DNA from: Rhizobium ecuadorense
GTDB taxonomy: Bacteria; Pseudomonadota; Alphaproteobacteria; Rhizobiales; Rhizobiaceae
NCBI RefSeq assembly: GCF_001187535.1
Contig: NZ_LFIO01001480.1
Coordinates: forward strand, 20,202-84,201
Length of the DNA: 64,000 nucleotides
Direction of reading: 5' to 3'
Translations under genes and position numbers: made by a program
Notes under the pieces: generated by a model
Databases searched by the model: none
The model's input: only the letters and a program-made list of their open reading frames with translations
Told to the model about the DNA's origin: nothing
Shown: piece by piece, positions 8,017 to 17,034 of the stretch
How the letters are laid out: every line of letters begins with the position of its first letter
Position numbering within the stretch: position 1 is the stretch's first letter

Positions 8017-8544
8017 GCGGGGGCGAGGAACTATTTGCGGCGCGGGGGCCGGTTCTCGTCTGCCTGCTGGCGGCCATCGTCACGGCCAATCTGGTGGAGT
8101 CAAAACGATAGGATCGATTTGGGGGGCGTGGCTGCAGGTCGTTCGTAATATCGCGCGCTCCTCCCTCATTCCTGTGCTCGTCACAGGAATCCAGCCACGG
8201 CGCGTCCGCGCCGTGAATGAATCATGTCGCGCCGAAAAAGTCTTTCGCGCCCAAGGACTTGGGCGCACTGGATTCCTGTGACGAGCACAGGAATGAGGGA
8301 GTGTGAGGTGGCGTCTCCGCCCAATCCTCCGCTCATATCGGTGTAGAACATACCACCTCCTCCTCCTCAACCCTCCAGCGGACGAAGCCGCACCCATCGT
8401 GCCCAGCGCTTCCTCTAAGACCATAGGCCGGGGCCTCTCACTGGACCTCAGTCCGATGTGCAATGCGCGATCCGCGGTTAATCTTTCACAACTGCTTACG
8501 TCGTGAACTGCACGACGCCTATTGATCTCATTCGGAGGAAAACC
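8017..8544. other. Intergenic stretch between the signalling operon and the Gly-rich gene
   Basis: This 528-bp stretch has no supportable gene. It contains the long inverted repeat at 8161-8301. The short open frames reading through it have no recognisable protein pattern. A Shine-Dalgarno (CGGAGGAAA, 8533-8541) marks the start of the next gene. Confidence 0.7.
8161..8301. repeat. Palindromic intergenic element (CATTCCTGTG...CACAGGAATG family)
   Basis: Perfect 34-bp inverted arms, 8161-8194 and 8268-8301, enclose 73 bp that itself holds small palindromes (GGCGCGTCCGCGCC, and GCGCCCAAGGACTTGGGCGC at the other side). Each arm also contains an internal CCTGTG/CACAGG pair. The arm core CATTCCTGT/ACAGGAATG recurs in the short hairpin at 34838-34882. 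No target-site duplication was seen at the edges. Confidence 0.8.
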
Positions 8545-9201
8545 ATGCGGATAGCAACCTTAGCGTCCCTGACTGTGCTCTCGCTGGCTCTTGCCGCAGG
8601 CCCGGTCACGATTGCAGGTCACGACATGGCCGCACTGGCAAAGGACGGTGGTAACGGTGGTGGCAATGGCGGTGGTAACGGCGGCGGCAACGGTGGTGGC
8701 AATGGAGGCGGCAATGGAAACAGCGGCAGCCATGGCAGCGGCAACCACGGCAGCGGCTCGACCCATGGCAACTCCAACTCTCAAGGCTTCAAAGGCAAAT
8801 CCTCGGAAGCGGCAGGCAAGTCCAAATCGGCCAAAACAGACAGGGTCGCCGCCACAAAAGAGAAAAACCTGTCGGCGCAGCTTGCGGGCCTGAACTCCTT
8901 GAAGCGGAATTACAGGGCGTTGATGCATACGTCGGACCCCCGCATGGCGGCCATCTCGGCCTATGCCCTGGCTTACGCCCAATATGAAATCGACAACGGA
9001 ATCGAGCCCGCAGCGACCGACCCTCTGCTGGGGGACGCGGCGCTGGAGGACGCATTGGCTTCCGCAACGAAATCCGGTCAGGTGAGCCCAGCGGTCCTGG
9101 CAGAAGCCAAAAACATTCTCGGCGTGGGCGAAGCGAACGGCAAGATCGATCAGATCCGCACCTCACTTGAGGACGCCGCGCCGGCGACGTCAGATGAATA
9201 G
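8545..9201 (+). CDS. Secreted glycine-rich protein of unknown function
   Basis: A 218-residue protein starting at ATG 8545, directly after CGGAGGAAA; an in-frame ATG at 8503 lacks such a site. A signal peptide (MRIATLASLTVLSLALAAGP...) is followed by a run of GGGN repeats, a Ser/Gly/His-rich segment, a Lys-rich linker and a charged helical C-terminal half (LSAQLAGLNSLKRNYRALMH onward). The low-complexity part with a folded C-terminal region suggests a periplasmic or surface protein. I do not recognise the family. A terminator-like hairpin follows at 9261-9307. Confidence 0.8.
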   Translation: MRIATLASLTVLSLALAAGPVTIAGHDMAALAKDGGNGGGNGGGNGGGNGGGNGGGNGNSGSHGSGNHGSGSTHGNSNSQGFKGKSSEAAGKSKSAKTDRVAATKEKNLSAQLAGLNSLKRNYRALMHTSDPRMAAISAYALAYAQYEIDNGIEPAATDPLLGDAALEDALASATKSGQVSPAVLAEAKNILGVGEANGKIDQIRTSLEDAAPATSDE

Positions 9202-9260
9202 CCACGAGTGGGTTGCGTGAGGTGCGCCGCCGATTCGGTTACAGCTGCGCACCAGACTAT

Positions 9261-9307
9261 GAGAGCATTTCCGTCTCTGTCTGAGTAACGGAATGCTCTC
9301 TTTTTTT
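9261..9307 (+). terminator. Rho-independent terminator
   Basis: The stem GAGAGCATTTCCGT pairs with ACGGAATGCTCTC (one bulged T), followed by seven T residues at 9301-9307. It lies about 60 bp after the stop codon of the Gly-rich protein gene. Confidence 0.85.
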
Positions 9308-9355
9308 GAGCAATTTTCGGGGCGCAAAACGTGCTCTGAGAGATCGGTAGGGATG

Positions 9356-9430
9356 CCCCTCATCCACCTGCCGGCACCGACCGGAGTCGAGCCACCGGCC
9401 TCGACTCCGGTCGGGTTAGGGTAACGGGCA
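9356..9430. repeat. Truncated CCCTCATCC...GGTTAGGG intergenic repeat
   Basis: The sequence starts with CCCTCATCCACCTGCCGGCA and closes with GGGTTAGGGTAACGGGCA, around an inner palindrome of CCGGAGTCGAG and CTCGACTCCGG. It resembles shortened copies of the elements at 16831-17008 and 22141-22277. Confidence 0.55.
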
Positions 9431-9472
9431 GCCACCTGACGCGCCGTCCGGCGCGCAAGGCGGGGTCGCGCC

Positions 9473-12256
9473 TCAGGCCGCCTTCTCGACCGCCGGCTCG
9501 CCCATCGCCTGCGGCTTGCCGAGTAGATAGCCCTGCGCCTCGTCGCATTGTTCTTCAGAGAGCGTATCCAACTGCGCCTGCGTTTCCACGCCTTCCGCCA
9601 GCACCGGCACCTCCAGGCTGCGGCCGAGCGCCAGGATGGCGCGGACGATGGCCTTCGACTGCGGGCTGGTCTCGACCTCGGCCATGAAGCTCTTGTCGAG
9701 CTTGATCTTGTCGAAGGGGAAGGAACGCAGCGTCTCCAGCGACGAATAACCGGTGCCGAAATCGTCGATGGCGATCGAGACGCCGAGCCCCTTGATCTCC
9801 CGCATCGTCCGCAAGGCCTTGTCCTTGTCGACGATGATCGAGCTTTCGGTGATCTCGATTTCGAGACGCCGCGGGTTCAGGCCGGTTTCCGCAAGGATCT
9901 CTGAGATGACGGCCGCCATATCGGCATGGCCGAGCTGGATCGGCGACAGATTGACGGCGATCTTGTGGCTGTTGTTCCAGCTCGCCGCCTCCCGGCAGGC
10001 TTCTCTCAGCACCCATTCGCCGATCGGCAGGATCGCGCCACATTCCTCGGCAAGGCCGATGAAATCCATCGGCGGGATGTTGCCGCGTTCGTGATGGCGC
10101 CAGCGCAGCAGAACCTCGTAGCCGGTGATCTCGCCGGTGCGCACCGATTTCTGCACCTGATAGTGCAGATGCAGCTGGGTGCGGTCGATCGAGGCCCAGA
10201 GATCCTTGGCGAGCGCGCGGCGGCGGCGCGCATGCTCGTCCATGGCAGCCTCGTAGAAGCAGACCTTCTGCAGCAGGGAATGCTTGGCGCGGTACATGGC
10301 AAGGTCGGCATTGGCGAGCAGCCCGTCGACGCTTGCCGCGTCGCTCGGATAGATCGCAACGCCGAGGCTGGCGCCGGTCTTGATCTCGAAGCCATCGATG
10401 GCGACCGTCCCGGTGAGAGCGCTTTCCAGCCGCGCGATGAAATCGTGCAACGCGCTCAACTCGTCGAAGCGCTTGGTCGCGGCAAACTCGTCCCCGCCGA
10501 AGCGGGCGATGAACTCGCCCTCCTGCCGCGCCTCGTCGAGACGCCGCGCCAGTTCGACCAGCACCTTGTCACCCGTGCCGTGGCCGTGCTGGTCGTTGAT
10601 CTCCTTGAACTTGTCGAGATCGATGCCGATGACGGCGACATTGCCCCTCACCCGGTCGGCGATCATCATTTCCTCCGAGACGCTGTCGCCGAACTGCAGC
10701 CGGTTCGGCATGCCGGTCAGGCCATCATGCTTGGCAAGGAAGGCCACCTGCTCCTCGGATTTCAGGCGATCGGTGATGTCTTCGAAGGTAACGACCCAGC
10801 CGCCATTGGCGAGCATGTTGACATTCTGCTGAATGCATATGCCGCTCGGATATTTGTGAACCGCGCTGCCGGCGCCCGATCTGATCAGCGCCATGTTCCT
10901 GAGATAATGCGCCTCGGCCTGCGTGGCCGCCTCGGCCGCGTCCTCCGCATGGGCGGCATAGCCGACGTCGACAATCTCACGGTAGCCCATGCCGGGTCGC
11001 ACCGAGCCCTCAGGAAATTTGAAGATCTCGAGATAGCGCTTGTTGCAGAGCAACAGGCGCTCATTCCTATCGAACATGCAGATGCCCTGCCCGATATTTT
11101 CCAGCGCGACGTCGAGATTGCGGGTGACCTCCTCGATCCGATCGGCATCCGCCTTCTGCTTGCTGTTGTCCTTGGTGATCTTGGCATAGCCGATCAGTTC
11201 GCCGGTCTCGTCATAGATCGGGTCGATGACGACATGGGCCCAGAAGGAGGAGCCGTCCTTGCGGTAGCGCCACCCTTGCGCTTCGAACTTGCCCTCGCTG
11301 CGCGCAGTCTGAAGCGCCCGCTGCGGCAGGCCGTTTCGGCGGTCTTCCGCAGAATAGAACAGCGAGAAATCCTTACCGACGATCTCATCGGCGCGATAGC
11401 CCTTGGCGCGCTCGGCGCCGGCATTCCAGTTGCTGACCTTGCCATCCGGATCGAGCATGTAGATCGCGTAGTCGGTCACCCCCTGCACCAGCAGCTTGAA
11501 GTTGCGCTCCGCCCCGGCGGTTTTGGCCTGCGAGCGCACGGCGAAGATGGCGGCCGCAAAACCCGCCGCCAGCAGCGAAAAGGTGACGGCGGCGATCGTG
11601 ACTGCCATCAGCGCCGGCGAAAGCAGCATGGCGGGATCAAGCACGGTGATCCCGGGAGTGACCGTCACCCCCGCCGTTGCGGTGAAATGCAGGGCGACGA
11701 CGCCTGATGTCAGCAGAACCGTCGGCACCAGCCGGCCGAACGTCGACCGGCCGCTTCTGTCGGCACATCGAAAAGCAGCGATGGAAAAGGCGACGCCGAG
11801 AGCAATCGAGGCCGTCACGTAGCCCACGTCCCACGAAATCTCACCGGGGAATTCGATAGCCAGCATGCCGCTGAAATGCATCAGACCGATGCCGGCGCCG
11901 AAAAACACGCCGGCCAGCATATTTGCCACCCACCTGCCATAGGCAATCTTGGCCGCGACCGCCACCGTCGTCGCCACGATCGCCACCAGCAGCGAGACCA
12001 GCGTCAAGCCGGCATGATACCCGACGACGACACCGGGGTCATAGGCCAGCATGGCGATGAAATGTGTGGCCCAGATGCCAAAACCGCCCGCCGCCCCCGC
12101 CGTCACCAGCCACACCCACCGAACCGCGCCCTCGGACAATGTCGCCCGATTGAGCAGAACGAGCGCGCAATGGCTGGCGAGAAAGCAGATCAGACCGGCA
12201 AGCCCGACCAGCGTGAGATCATGCTGCTCGGTGATGCATGTCAGAACGGTAAACAT
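9473..12256 (-). CDS. MHYT-PAS-PAS-GGDEF-EAL membrane c-di-GMP protein
   Basis: A 927-residue protein. The first ~250 residues are a seven-helix MHYT sensor with its repeated Met/His motifs (WATHFIAMLAY, GLMHFSGMLA, VALHFTATAG), thought to bind metal or diatomic gas. Two PAS domains follow (FKLLVQGVTDYAIYMLD... and LDVALENIGQGICMFD...), then GGDEF with canonical RFGGDEF, and a C-terminal EAL domain. The EAL signature is YEVLLRW (EVL), while ELEITES, IDDFGTGYSSL, DKIKLDKSFM and LAEGVE are intact. It probably makes or degrades c-di-GMP in response to a membrane and cytosolic signal; net activity cannot be read. It is a single gene, tail to tail with the Gly-rich protein gene. Confidence 0.95.
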   Translation of the reverse strand: MFTVLTCITEQHDLTLVGLAGLICFLASHCALVLLNRATLSEGAVRWVWLVTAGAAGGFGIWATHFIAMLAYDPGVVVGYHAGLTLVSLLVAIVATTVAVAAKIAYGRWVANMLAGVFFGAGIGLMHFSGMLAIEFPGEISWDVGYVTASIALGVAFSIAAFRCADRSGRSTFGRLVPTVLLTSGVVALHFTATAGVTVTPGITVLDPAMLLSPALMAVTIAAVTFSLLAAGFAAAIFAVRSQAKTAGAERNFKLLVQGVTDYAIYMLDPDGKVSNWNAGAERAKGYRADEIVGKDFSLFYSAEDRRNGLPQRALQTARSEGKFEAQGWRYRKDGSSFWAHVVIDPIYDETGELIGYAKITKDNSKQKADADRIEEVTRNLDVALENIGQGICMFDRNERLLLCNKRYLEIFKFPEGSVRPGMGYREIVDVGYAAHAEDAAEAATQAEAHYLRNMALIRSGAGSAVHKYPSGICIQQNVNMLANGGWVVTFEDITDRLKSEEQVAFLAKHDGLTGMPNRLQFGDSVSEEMMIADRVRGNVAVIGIDLDKFKEINDQHGHGTGDKVLVELARRLDEARQEGEFIARFGGDEFAATKRFDELSALHDFIARLESALTGTVAIDGFEIKTGASLGVAIYPSDAASVDGLLANADLAMYRAKHSLLQKVCFYEAAMDEHARRRRALAKDLWASIDRTQLHLHYQVQKSVRTGEITGYEVLLRWRHHERGNIPPMDFIGLAEECGAILPIGEWVLREACREAASWNNSHKIAVNLSPIQLGHADMAAVISEILAETGLNPRRLEIEITESSIIVDKDKALRTMREIKGLGVSIAIDDFGTGYSSLETLRSFPFDKIKLDKSFMAEVETSPQSKAIVRAILALGRSLEVPVLAEGVETQAQLDTLSEEQCDEAQGYLLGKPQAMGEPAVEKAA

Positions 12257-12808
12257 GGAACAGGCCCTCGATTTGAGGGGGCACGCTAATCAGCGGTCGC
12301 TTAAGGAAGGTTGAAATGGGTGGGGTGTGGGGGTGGGAAATGAGGTGGTTCGGGCGGGTTAGTCAGGGCGTTGTGGGATTAGGGTTTATGGTGGGTATTT
12401 GGGTATGGTGAATGGATTAGTGAGATGGGCATCGAGGTGGTCATGAGTAATGTCGTTTGAGGTTCTCACCACGGGTGACAGCAAGACCGATCGTTCGCGG
12501 CAAAGCCTCCAAGAGAGCCTCATCCTGAGGTGCCCCGCAGGGCCTCGAAGGACGAGGCGGGCGCTCGGCGGCAGATGGACGCAACACGCAGCGTTGCGGC
12601 GTGCTTCGAGGCTCTCTCGGGCTTCGCACCTCAGCATGAGGGATGTTGGAGGGTGCCGCGCTGTCGTCGCGGCGCAAGTAGACCTGTCGTGACCGCCTCT
12701 CACCTGGGTCGCAGCAAGACCAATCGCTGGCAGCTTTGCGCCAGATTGCGGACATTGCGTCGACTGATCTACAGTCATCAAACCCGCCACTATAAGACGG
12801 ACCAATGG
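12257..12808. other. Intergenic stretch before the frameshifted methyltransferase gene
   Basis: This 552-bp stretch has no convincing gene. It holds a G/T-rich section (about 12310-12420) and the palindromic element at 12511-12645. Open frames here are translations of the repeat. Confidence 0.65.
12511..12645. repeat. GAGCCTCATCCTGAGG-type palindromic element (Rhizobium intergenic mosaic-like)
   Basis: The left edge reads AGAGCCTCATCCTGAGGTGC and the right edge GCACCTCAGCATGAGGG. The middle holds CCTCGAAGGACGAGGCGGG and CTTCGAGGCTCTC. Related copies or pieces occur at 13663-13735, 14377-14436, 29165-29280 and 31500-31615. RIME-type elements of this style are abundant in Rhizobium genomes; the exact family name needs a search. 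Confidence 0.7.
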
Positions 12809-13614
12809 ATGACGGAAACGATCACCATCGACAGCAACGCACGGCAACTGCACGCCAAGGCCTGGGCCGAAGAGTACGAATTGATCGACCGCAGCTTTCT
12901 CCTCTTGGCTTACGAGCTATGGAGGAATTGCGCTTAGGTTCTGCGGAAGCCGTGATCGACGTCGGTTGCGGGACGGGTCAAACGCTCTTGCAGTTGGCGG
13001 AGCGGGTCGGTCGGCAGGGAGTGATCGTCGGCGTAGATATTGCAGAACAGCTTCTGAGGATCGCCGGTCAGCGTACGAGCGGACTTGAATGCGTACGGTT
13101 GATTGAAGCTGATGCTGAGCTGCTGGATTTGCCATCCGGCAGCGTGGATGCGATTTTCTCACGTTTCGGCGTGATGTCATTCGGTGATCCCGATGCCGCC
13201 TTCTCCAATTTCCATCGTTTGTTGAAGCCAGAGGGCAGGCTGGCATTCTGTTGTTGGCGGCCCCTTCGAGACAATGAACTGGACAGATTCCCATTACATT
13301 CGGCGGGATTTCAATCGCCAGCCGACGAAACCCCGTTCAGCTTTTCAGACGCCGACTATGTCCGCACCGTTCTTGCGTCTGCGGGATTCAAGGATATCGC
13401 AATTACGCCTTACGACGAGGCGGTTACGAGCGGTGATGTTGTTGCGATGACGCGCGTGCTGCTGAGCGTCGGCCCGCTTGGCAAAATCGCTCGCGAAAAC
13501 GTATCGATCAAGTCTGCGGTCGAACCGAAATTGCGAGAAGCCCTCGCCGGTCTTGGCGATCCGTCCAGAGTGGAATTGGTCGCCTCGGTGTGGATCGTAA
13601 CAGCGAGGGCATGA
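12809..13614 (+). pseudogene. Class I SAM methyltransferase with a single-base frameshift
   Basis: Two overlapping frames together make one methyltransferase. Frame A starts at ATG 12809 and reads MTETITIDSNARQLHAKAWA...LIDRSF. Frame B continues with SPLGLRAMEELRLGSAEAVIDVGCGTGQ, then GVDIAEQLL, a LLKPEGRLAFCCWRP strand and a normal C-terminus ending at 13614. Inserting one T in the TTT run at 12896-12898 restores IDRSFSPLG, a typical sequence for this family. Frame A as it stands stops at 12937. The Met at 12925 in frame B could start a protein lacking the N-terminal helix. It is either a real disrupted gene or a sequencing error in a short T run. Its function was probably methylation of a small molecule. 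Confidence 0.7.
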
Positions 13615-13662
13615 AAGCCGGTTGGCGGGTGCCGACGCCGGATGGAGGCAAGGAGCGGCGTT

Positions 13663-13735
13663 GGAGCGTGTCCTTCGAGGCTCCGCCCTTTCGGGCTGCG
13701 CGCCTCAGGATGAGGGAGGTTGGAGGATACCGCGC
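13663..13735. repeat. Half copy of the GAGCCTCATCCTGAGG-type element
   Basis: CCTTCGAGGCTCCGCCC, then GGGCTGCGCGCCTCAGGATGAGG and GGAGG match the right half of the element at 12511-12645. It lies just after the broken methyltransferase gene, so that gene is flanked by copies of the same repeat. Confidence 0.6.
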
Positions 13736-13801
13736 CCACCAACGGGGCGGTTGCGATGGCGTGGTTTTGCTTCCGCCTGCTGTTGTACCGCCGCAATGGA
13801 C

Positions 13802-14302
13802 TCAGCCGTCACGTCCCCTCACCGCCCATGCGCCGGTATCGTGATCGGGGTGCTGGTTGTTGCTCTCCTTGATTGCCGCAGCCCAGTCGGCGCCGTTGGT
13901 TTCGGTCGCGCCGGTATTTTCTATGCCCGTGATCGTATCGAACCATGCCACCATGTTCTCGGTGCAGGTATTGGCATGCGGCGGGAAGGCGTTGGGATCG
14001 TCGAGCGAGCCGATCATCAGGTTGGTGCGGCCGTTTTCGAGGTGGTGGAAAAACAAGGGCGTGCCGCAATTGGTGCAGAAGCCGCGCGCGACAAGCTCCG
14101 AACTCTTCCAGATGCCAGGCTTGCCGCGTGTCCAGGTGAGCGCATCATCGGGTGCGGCGACGAGCGCGGCAAAGAGGTTGCCCGAGGCTTTCTGGCACAT
14201 GCGGCAATGGCAGAGATGCGAATTGTCGAACATCGCGGTTGCGCGGTAGCGCACGGCACCGCACTGGCAGCCGCCGCTCACCTCCATCTCGATGCGTTTC
14301 AT
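13802..14302 (-). CDS. GFA-family zinc protein (glutathione-dependent formaldehyde-activating-like)
   Basis: A 166-residue protein with the complete GFA zinc pattern: GGCQCGAVRY near the N-terminus, CHCRMCQKASG, then FCTNCGTPLFF. Founding members were thought to speed the addition of glutathione to formaldehyde; most relatives have no proven substrate. The C-terminal tail ends with a His/Asp-rich segment. It is a stand-alone gene between repeat fragments. The number and spacing of cysteines make the family call secure, not the substrate. Confidence 0.9.
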   Translation of the reverse strand: MKRIEMEVSGGCQCGAVRYRATAMFDNSHLCHCRMCQKASGNLFAALVAAPDDALTWTRGKPGIWKSSELVARGFCTNCGTPLFFHHLENGRTNLMIGSLDDPNAFPPHANTCTENMVAWFDTITGIENTGATETNGADWAAAIKESNNQHPDHDTGAWAVRGRDG

Positions 14303-14376
14303 GTTTCTCCTCCTTCGAGAGGTGGGTTGGGCTTCATCTCTTTTAGGTTGTTGTTTTTTGATCGTCCAGCTCCCCA

Positions 14377-14436
14377 GAGGGCCTCATCCTGAAGCGCCCG
14401 GCAGGGGCCTCGAAGGACGAGGCGGGTGCTCCGGCA
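14377..14436. repeat. Fragment of the GAGCCTCATCCTGAGG-type element
   Basis: Contains GGGCCTCATCCTGAAGCGCC, then GCAGGGGCCTCGAAGGACG and AGGCGGGTGCTCC, the left half of the family seen at 31500-31615. It directly abuts the 3' end of the LysR gene. Confidence 0.6.
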
Positions 14437-15333
14437 TCAGGGATTTCTCTGTCGAAGCGCATCGGCGATGACTGAGAAGGCCGGGAGGTTTTGGCGGCGG
14501 CTGGGATAGTAGAGGTAATAGCCGGCGAATTTGGGGGTCCAGTCGTCGAGGAAGAGTTGGAGGCGCCGTTCGGCAATGTGGGTTTCGACGTAGCTCTCCG
14601 GGACGAAGGCGATGCCGTAGCCTTGGAGGGCAGCGTGGACCATTTCGCGATCGGTGTTGAAGGTGAGCTGTCCTTCCACCCTCACCCGGACCTCCTCGCT
14701 GTTCTTTTCGAATTCCCAGGCGTAGAGGCCGCCGATCCTGTCGAGACGCCTGTTGATGCAATTGTGCTGCATCAGCTCCTGCGGCATCGTCGGCACCGGT
14801 CGGCTCTTGAAATAATCCGGGGACGCGACGGCCACCAGGCGCCAGTCCGGCCCGATCCGCACCGCGACCATGTCCTTCTCCAGGCTTTCGCCGAGGCGCA
14901 CGCCGGCATCGAAGCCGTCTTCGACGATGTTGCGGAAGCTGTTGTCGACGCTGAGCTCCAACTTGATGTCAGGATATTCGCCGAGGACGGGGGCGAGCTT
15001 CGGCCAGACCACGCTTTCCATCGCGTGGTTCGAAAGGGTAATCCTGACGGTGCCGGCCGGTTTGTCGCGATAGGCCATCAATGCCGCGATATCGGCTTCG
15101 ATTTCGGAAATGCGCGGCGCAAGCGATTGCCGCAGACGCTCGCCGGCCTCCGTCGTCGCCACGCTGCGCGTCGTGCGCGTAAGAAGCCGCAGCCCCATGC
15201 GCGCTTCGAGCTCCTTGACGGCGTAGCTGAGCGTCGATTGCGCGACGCCCAATTTCGCCGCGGCCCGGGTGAAGCTGCGCTCTTCCGCGACCGCCAGGAA
15301 AAGCAGCAGTTCGTTGAAATTCTCGCGTGCCAC
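14437..15333 (-). CDS. LysR-family transcriptional regulator
   Basis: A 298-residue protein. Residues 1-65 are the LysR winged helix (FNELLLFLAVAEERSFTRAA, then LGVAQSTLSYAVKELEARMGLRLLTRTTRS), and residues 90-295 a periplasmic-binding-protein-type effector domain. It is divergently transcribed from the MFS transporter gene at 15564 with a 230-bp shared gap, the usual layout for a LysR regulator and its target. The effector is unknown. A repeat fragment lies immediately after its stop codon. Confidence 0.92.
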   Translation of the reverse strand: MARENFNELLLFLAVAEERSFTRAAAKLGVAQSTLSYAVKELEARMGLRLLTRTTRSVATTEAGERLRQSLAPRISEIEADIAALMAYRDKPAGTVRITLSNHAMESVVWPKLAPVLGEYPDIKLELSVDNSFRNIVEDGFDAGVRLGESLEKDMVAVRIGPDWRLVAVASPDYFKSRPVPTMPQELMQHNCINRRLDRIGGLYAWEFEKNSEEVRVRVEGQLTFNTDREMVHAALQGYGIAFVPESYVETHIAERRLQLFLDDWTPKFAGYYLYYPSRRQNLPAFSVIADALRQRNP

Positions 15334-15563
15334 GGGCGATATCTCCAGTCATTCCGATCCAGCCTCATTAATAGCCGATTTCGATAAGTCCATGCAAATT
15401 GCAACGGCTAATCCGATCTATCGAAGGGTGCTATCTGTCTCCCGCAACAATGAGGCGGGCATTCCGCGCGATTCGCCTTCCGGTTCACCGAGGGAATGGC
15501 GACGCCGGCTTGGTTCGGCCGTCGCCCGTTTCCACGCACAGCCCCTTTTGAGGTGAAAGCCCG

Positions 15564-16760
15564 ATGGACACGATCCACGACATGAGAATGCAAACCAGGA
15601 CGACGCCGTGGAGCGCCGTCATCTGCATGATGCTGACCTCCTTCGTGCTCGTCGCGTCGGAATTCATGCCGGTGAGCCTGCTGACGCCGATCGCCGACGA
15701 ACTGGCGAGCACCGCAGGCCAGGCGGGCCAGGCGATCTCGATCTCGGGCTTCTTCGCCGTCATCACCGCCTTGTTCAGCAATGTGGTCTTCGCGCGCTTC
15801 GACCGGCGCCGGGTGATCCTCTCCTATACCGTCGTGCTGGTGGCATCGGGCCTGGCGGTCACCTTTGCCCCGAACTATCTGGTGTTCATGATCGGCCGCG
15901 CCCTCATCGGCGTGTCGATCGGCGGCTACTGGTCGCTCGCGACGGCGATCATCGCCCGCCTCGCCGCCGGTCCCGACGTGCCGAAGGCGCTTGCCATGCT
16001 TCAAGGCGGCAGTGCGCTTGCCGCCGTGATCGCCGCACCGCTCGGCAGTTTTCTCGGCGGTCTCGTGGGATGGCGCGGCGCCTTCTTCGTCGTCGTGCCG
16101 ATCGGCATCGTCGCCTTCATCTGGCAGGCGATCGCCCTGCCGCGGATGCCGGGCGGCAAGAGCGCGTCGCTCCGCAGGACCTTCAGCCTGATGAGCAATC
16201 GCACCTTCGCCCTCGGCATGACGGCGATGATCCTGTTCTTCATCGGGCAGTTCGCGCTCTCGACCTATCTCAGGCCGTTTCTCGAAGACATCACCCATCT
16301 CGGCGTCAACACGCTCTCGCTGGTGCTGCTCGGCATCGGCCTTGCCGGCCTCGCCGCAACCTCGCTGATCCCCGCCATCCTACGCGCGCATATGGCGCAT
16401 GTGCTGATCGGCTTTCCGGCGGTGCTGGTGACGGTCGCCCTGGCGCTTACCGGCCTCGGTCCCTTCGCCCTGGCGACGGCCGGCCTGCTGCTTCTCTGGG
16501 GCCTGCTGACAACGCCGATGCCGGCCGCCTGGACGACCTGGATGACCCGGACGATCCCGCACCATCTGGAGGAAGGCGGCGCCTGGTTCGTCGCCCTCAT
16601 CCAGTTTGCCATCACTTCAGGCGCATTTGCCGGCGGGTTGTTGTTCGATCATGTCGGCTGGTGGAGCCCGTTCGTGTTGAGCGCTGTGGCGATGGCGGGG
16701 TCGGCGGTGACTGCGGTCGGTGTGACGCGGGGGTTGAGGCGGCAGGTGGTGGCGGCTTGA
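15564..16760 (+). CDS. MFS transporter, DHA1 efflux type (NepI/AraJ-like)
   Basis: A 398-residue integral membrane protein with about 12 hydrophobic segments. TM1 contains LTSFVLVASEFMPVSLL, and the loop 2-3 signature appears as RFDRRRVILSYTVVLVASG. Helix 5 has a Gly/Pro-rich GGSALAAVIAAPLGSFLGG motif typical of drug/H+ antiporters. The start region (SEFMPVSLLTPIA) is like the purine ribonucleoside exporter NepI and sugar/drug exporters of the AraJ group. The substrate is unknown. Divergent to the LysR regulator at 14437-15333, which probably controls it. Confidence 0.9.
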   Translation: MDTIHDMRMQTRTTPWSAVICMMLTSFVLVASEFMPVSLLTPIADELASTAGQAGQAISISGFFAVITALFSNVVFARFDRRRVILSYTVVLVASGLAVTFAPNYLVFMIGRALIGVSIGGYWSLATAIIARLAAGPDVPKALAMLQGGSALAAVIAAPLGSFLGGLVGWRGAFFVVVPIGIVAFIWQAIALPRMPGGKSASLRRTFSLMSNRTFALGMTAMILFFIGQFALSTYLRPFLEDITHLGVNTLSLVLLGIGLAGLAATSLIPAILRAHMAHVLIGFPAVLVTVALALTGLGPFALATAGLLLLWGLLTTPMPAAWTTWMTRTIPHHLEEGGAWFVALIQFAITSGAFAGGLLFDHVGWWSPFVLSAVAMAGSAVTAVGVTRGLRRQVVAA

Positions 16761-16830
16761 AGCACGTCGCGATGAAAGCATGTTGGCCGTCGGTAAAGCC
16801 CGGCAACGGCCAACGTTATGCCGAGTCCTG

Positions 16831-17008
16831 CCCCTCATCCGGCTGCCGCCACCTTCTCCCCGTAAACGGGGCGAAGGGGATTTGCCGCGACCTCTCCGCC
16901 CCTCGCCAACCTCTCGCAGGGCACGTCCCCTCGCCCCGTTTTTACGGGGGTCCGAAGGACGGGTCGAGACCAGTGGCTCGACCCCGGCAAGGGTTAGGGT
17001 GAGGGGCA
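16831..17008. repeat. CCCCTCATCCGGCTGCCGCC...GTTAGGGTGAGGGGC palindromic element
   Basis: The outer ends CCCCTCATCCGG and GGGTTAGGGTGAGGGGC, plus inner stems CTTCTCCCCGTAAACGGGG and CCCCGTTTTTACGGGG, make a multi-armed palindrome. A second copy is at 22141-22277. It separates the MFS gene from the convergent beta-galactosidase gene. Confidence 0.8.
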
Positions 17009-17034
17009 GTTTTCGGGCTCGCTGAGCCTTAGCC

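Noticed and set aside
8649..8720. GGTGGCAATGG-type repeats considered as non-coding satellite
   Set aside because: They encode the GGGN run of an exported protein with good start signals.
9926..11707. A 593-residue plus-strand open frame opposite the MHYT-GGDEF-EAL gene
   Set aside because: High-GC antisense shadow: no protein family pattern, Arg/Ala/His-rich composition, and the minus-strand gene has full domain motifs.
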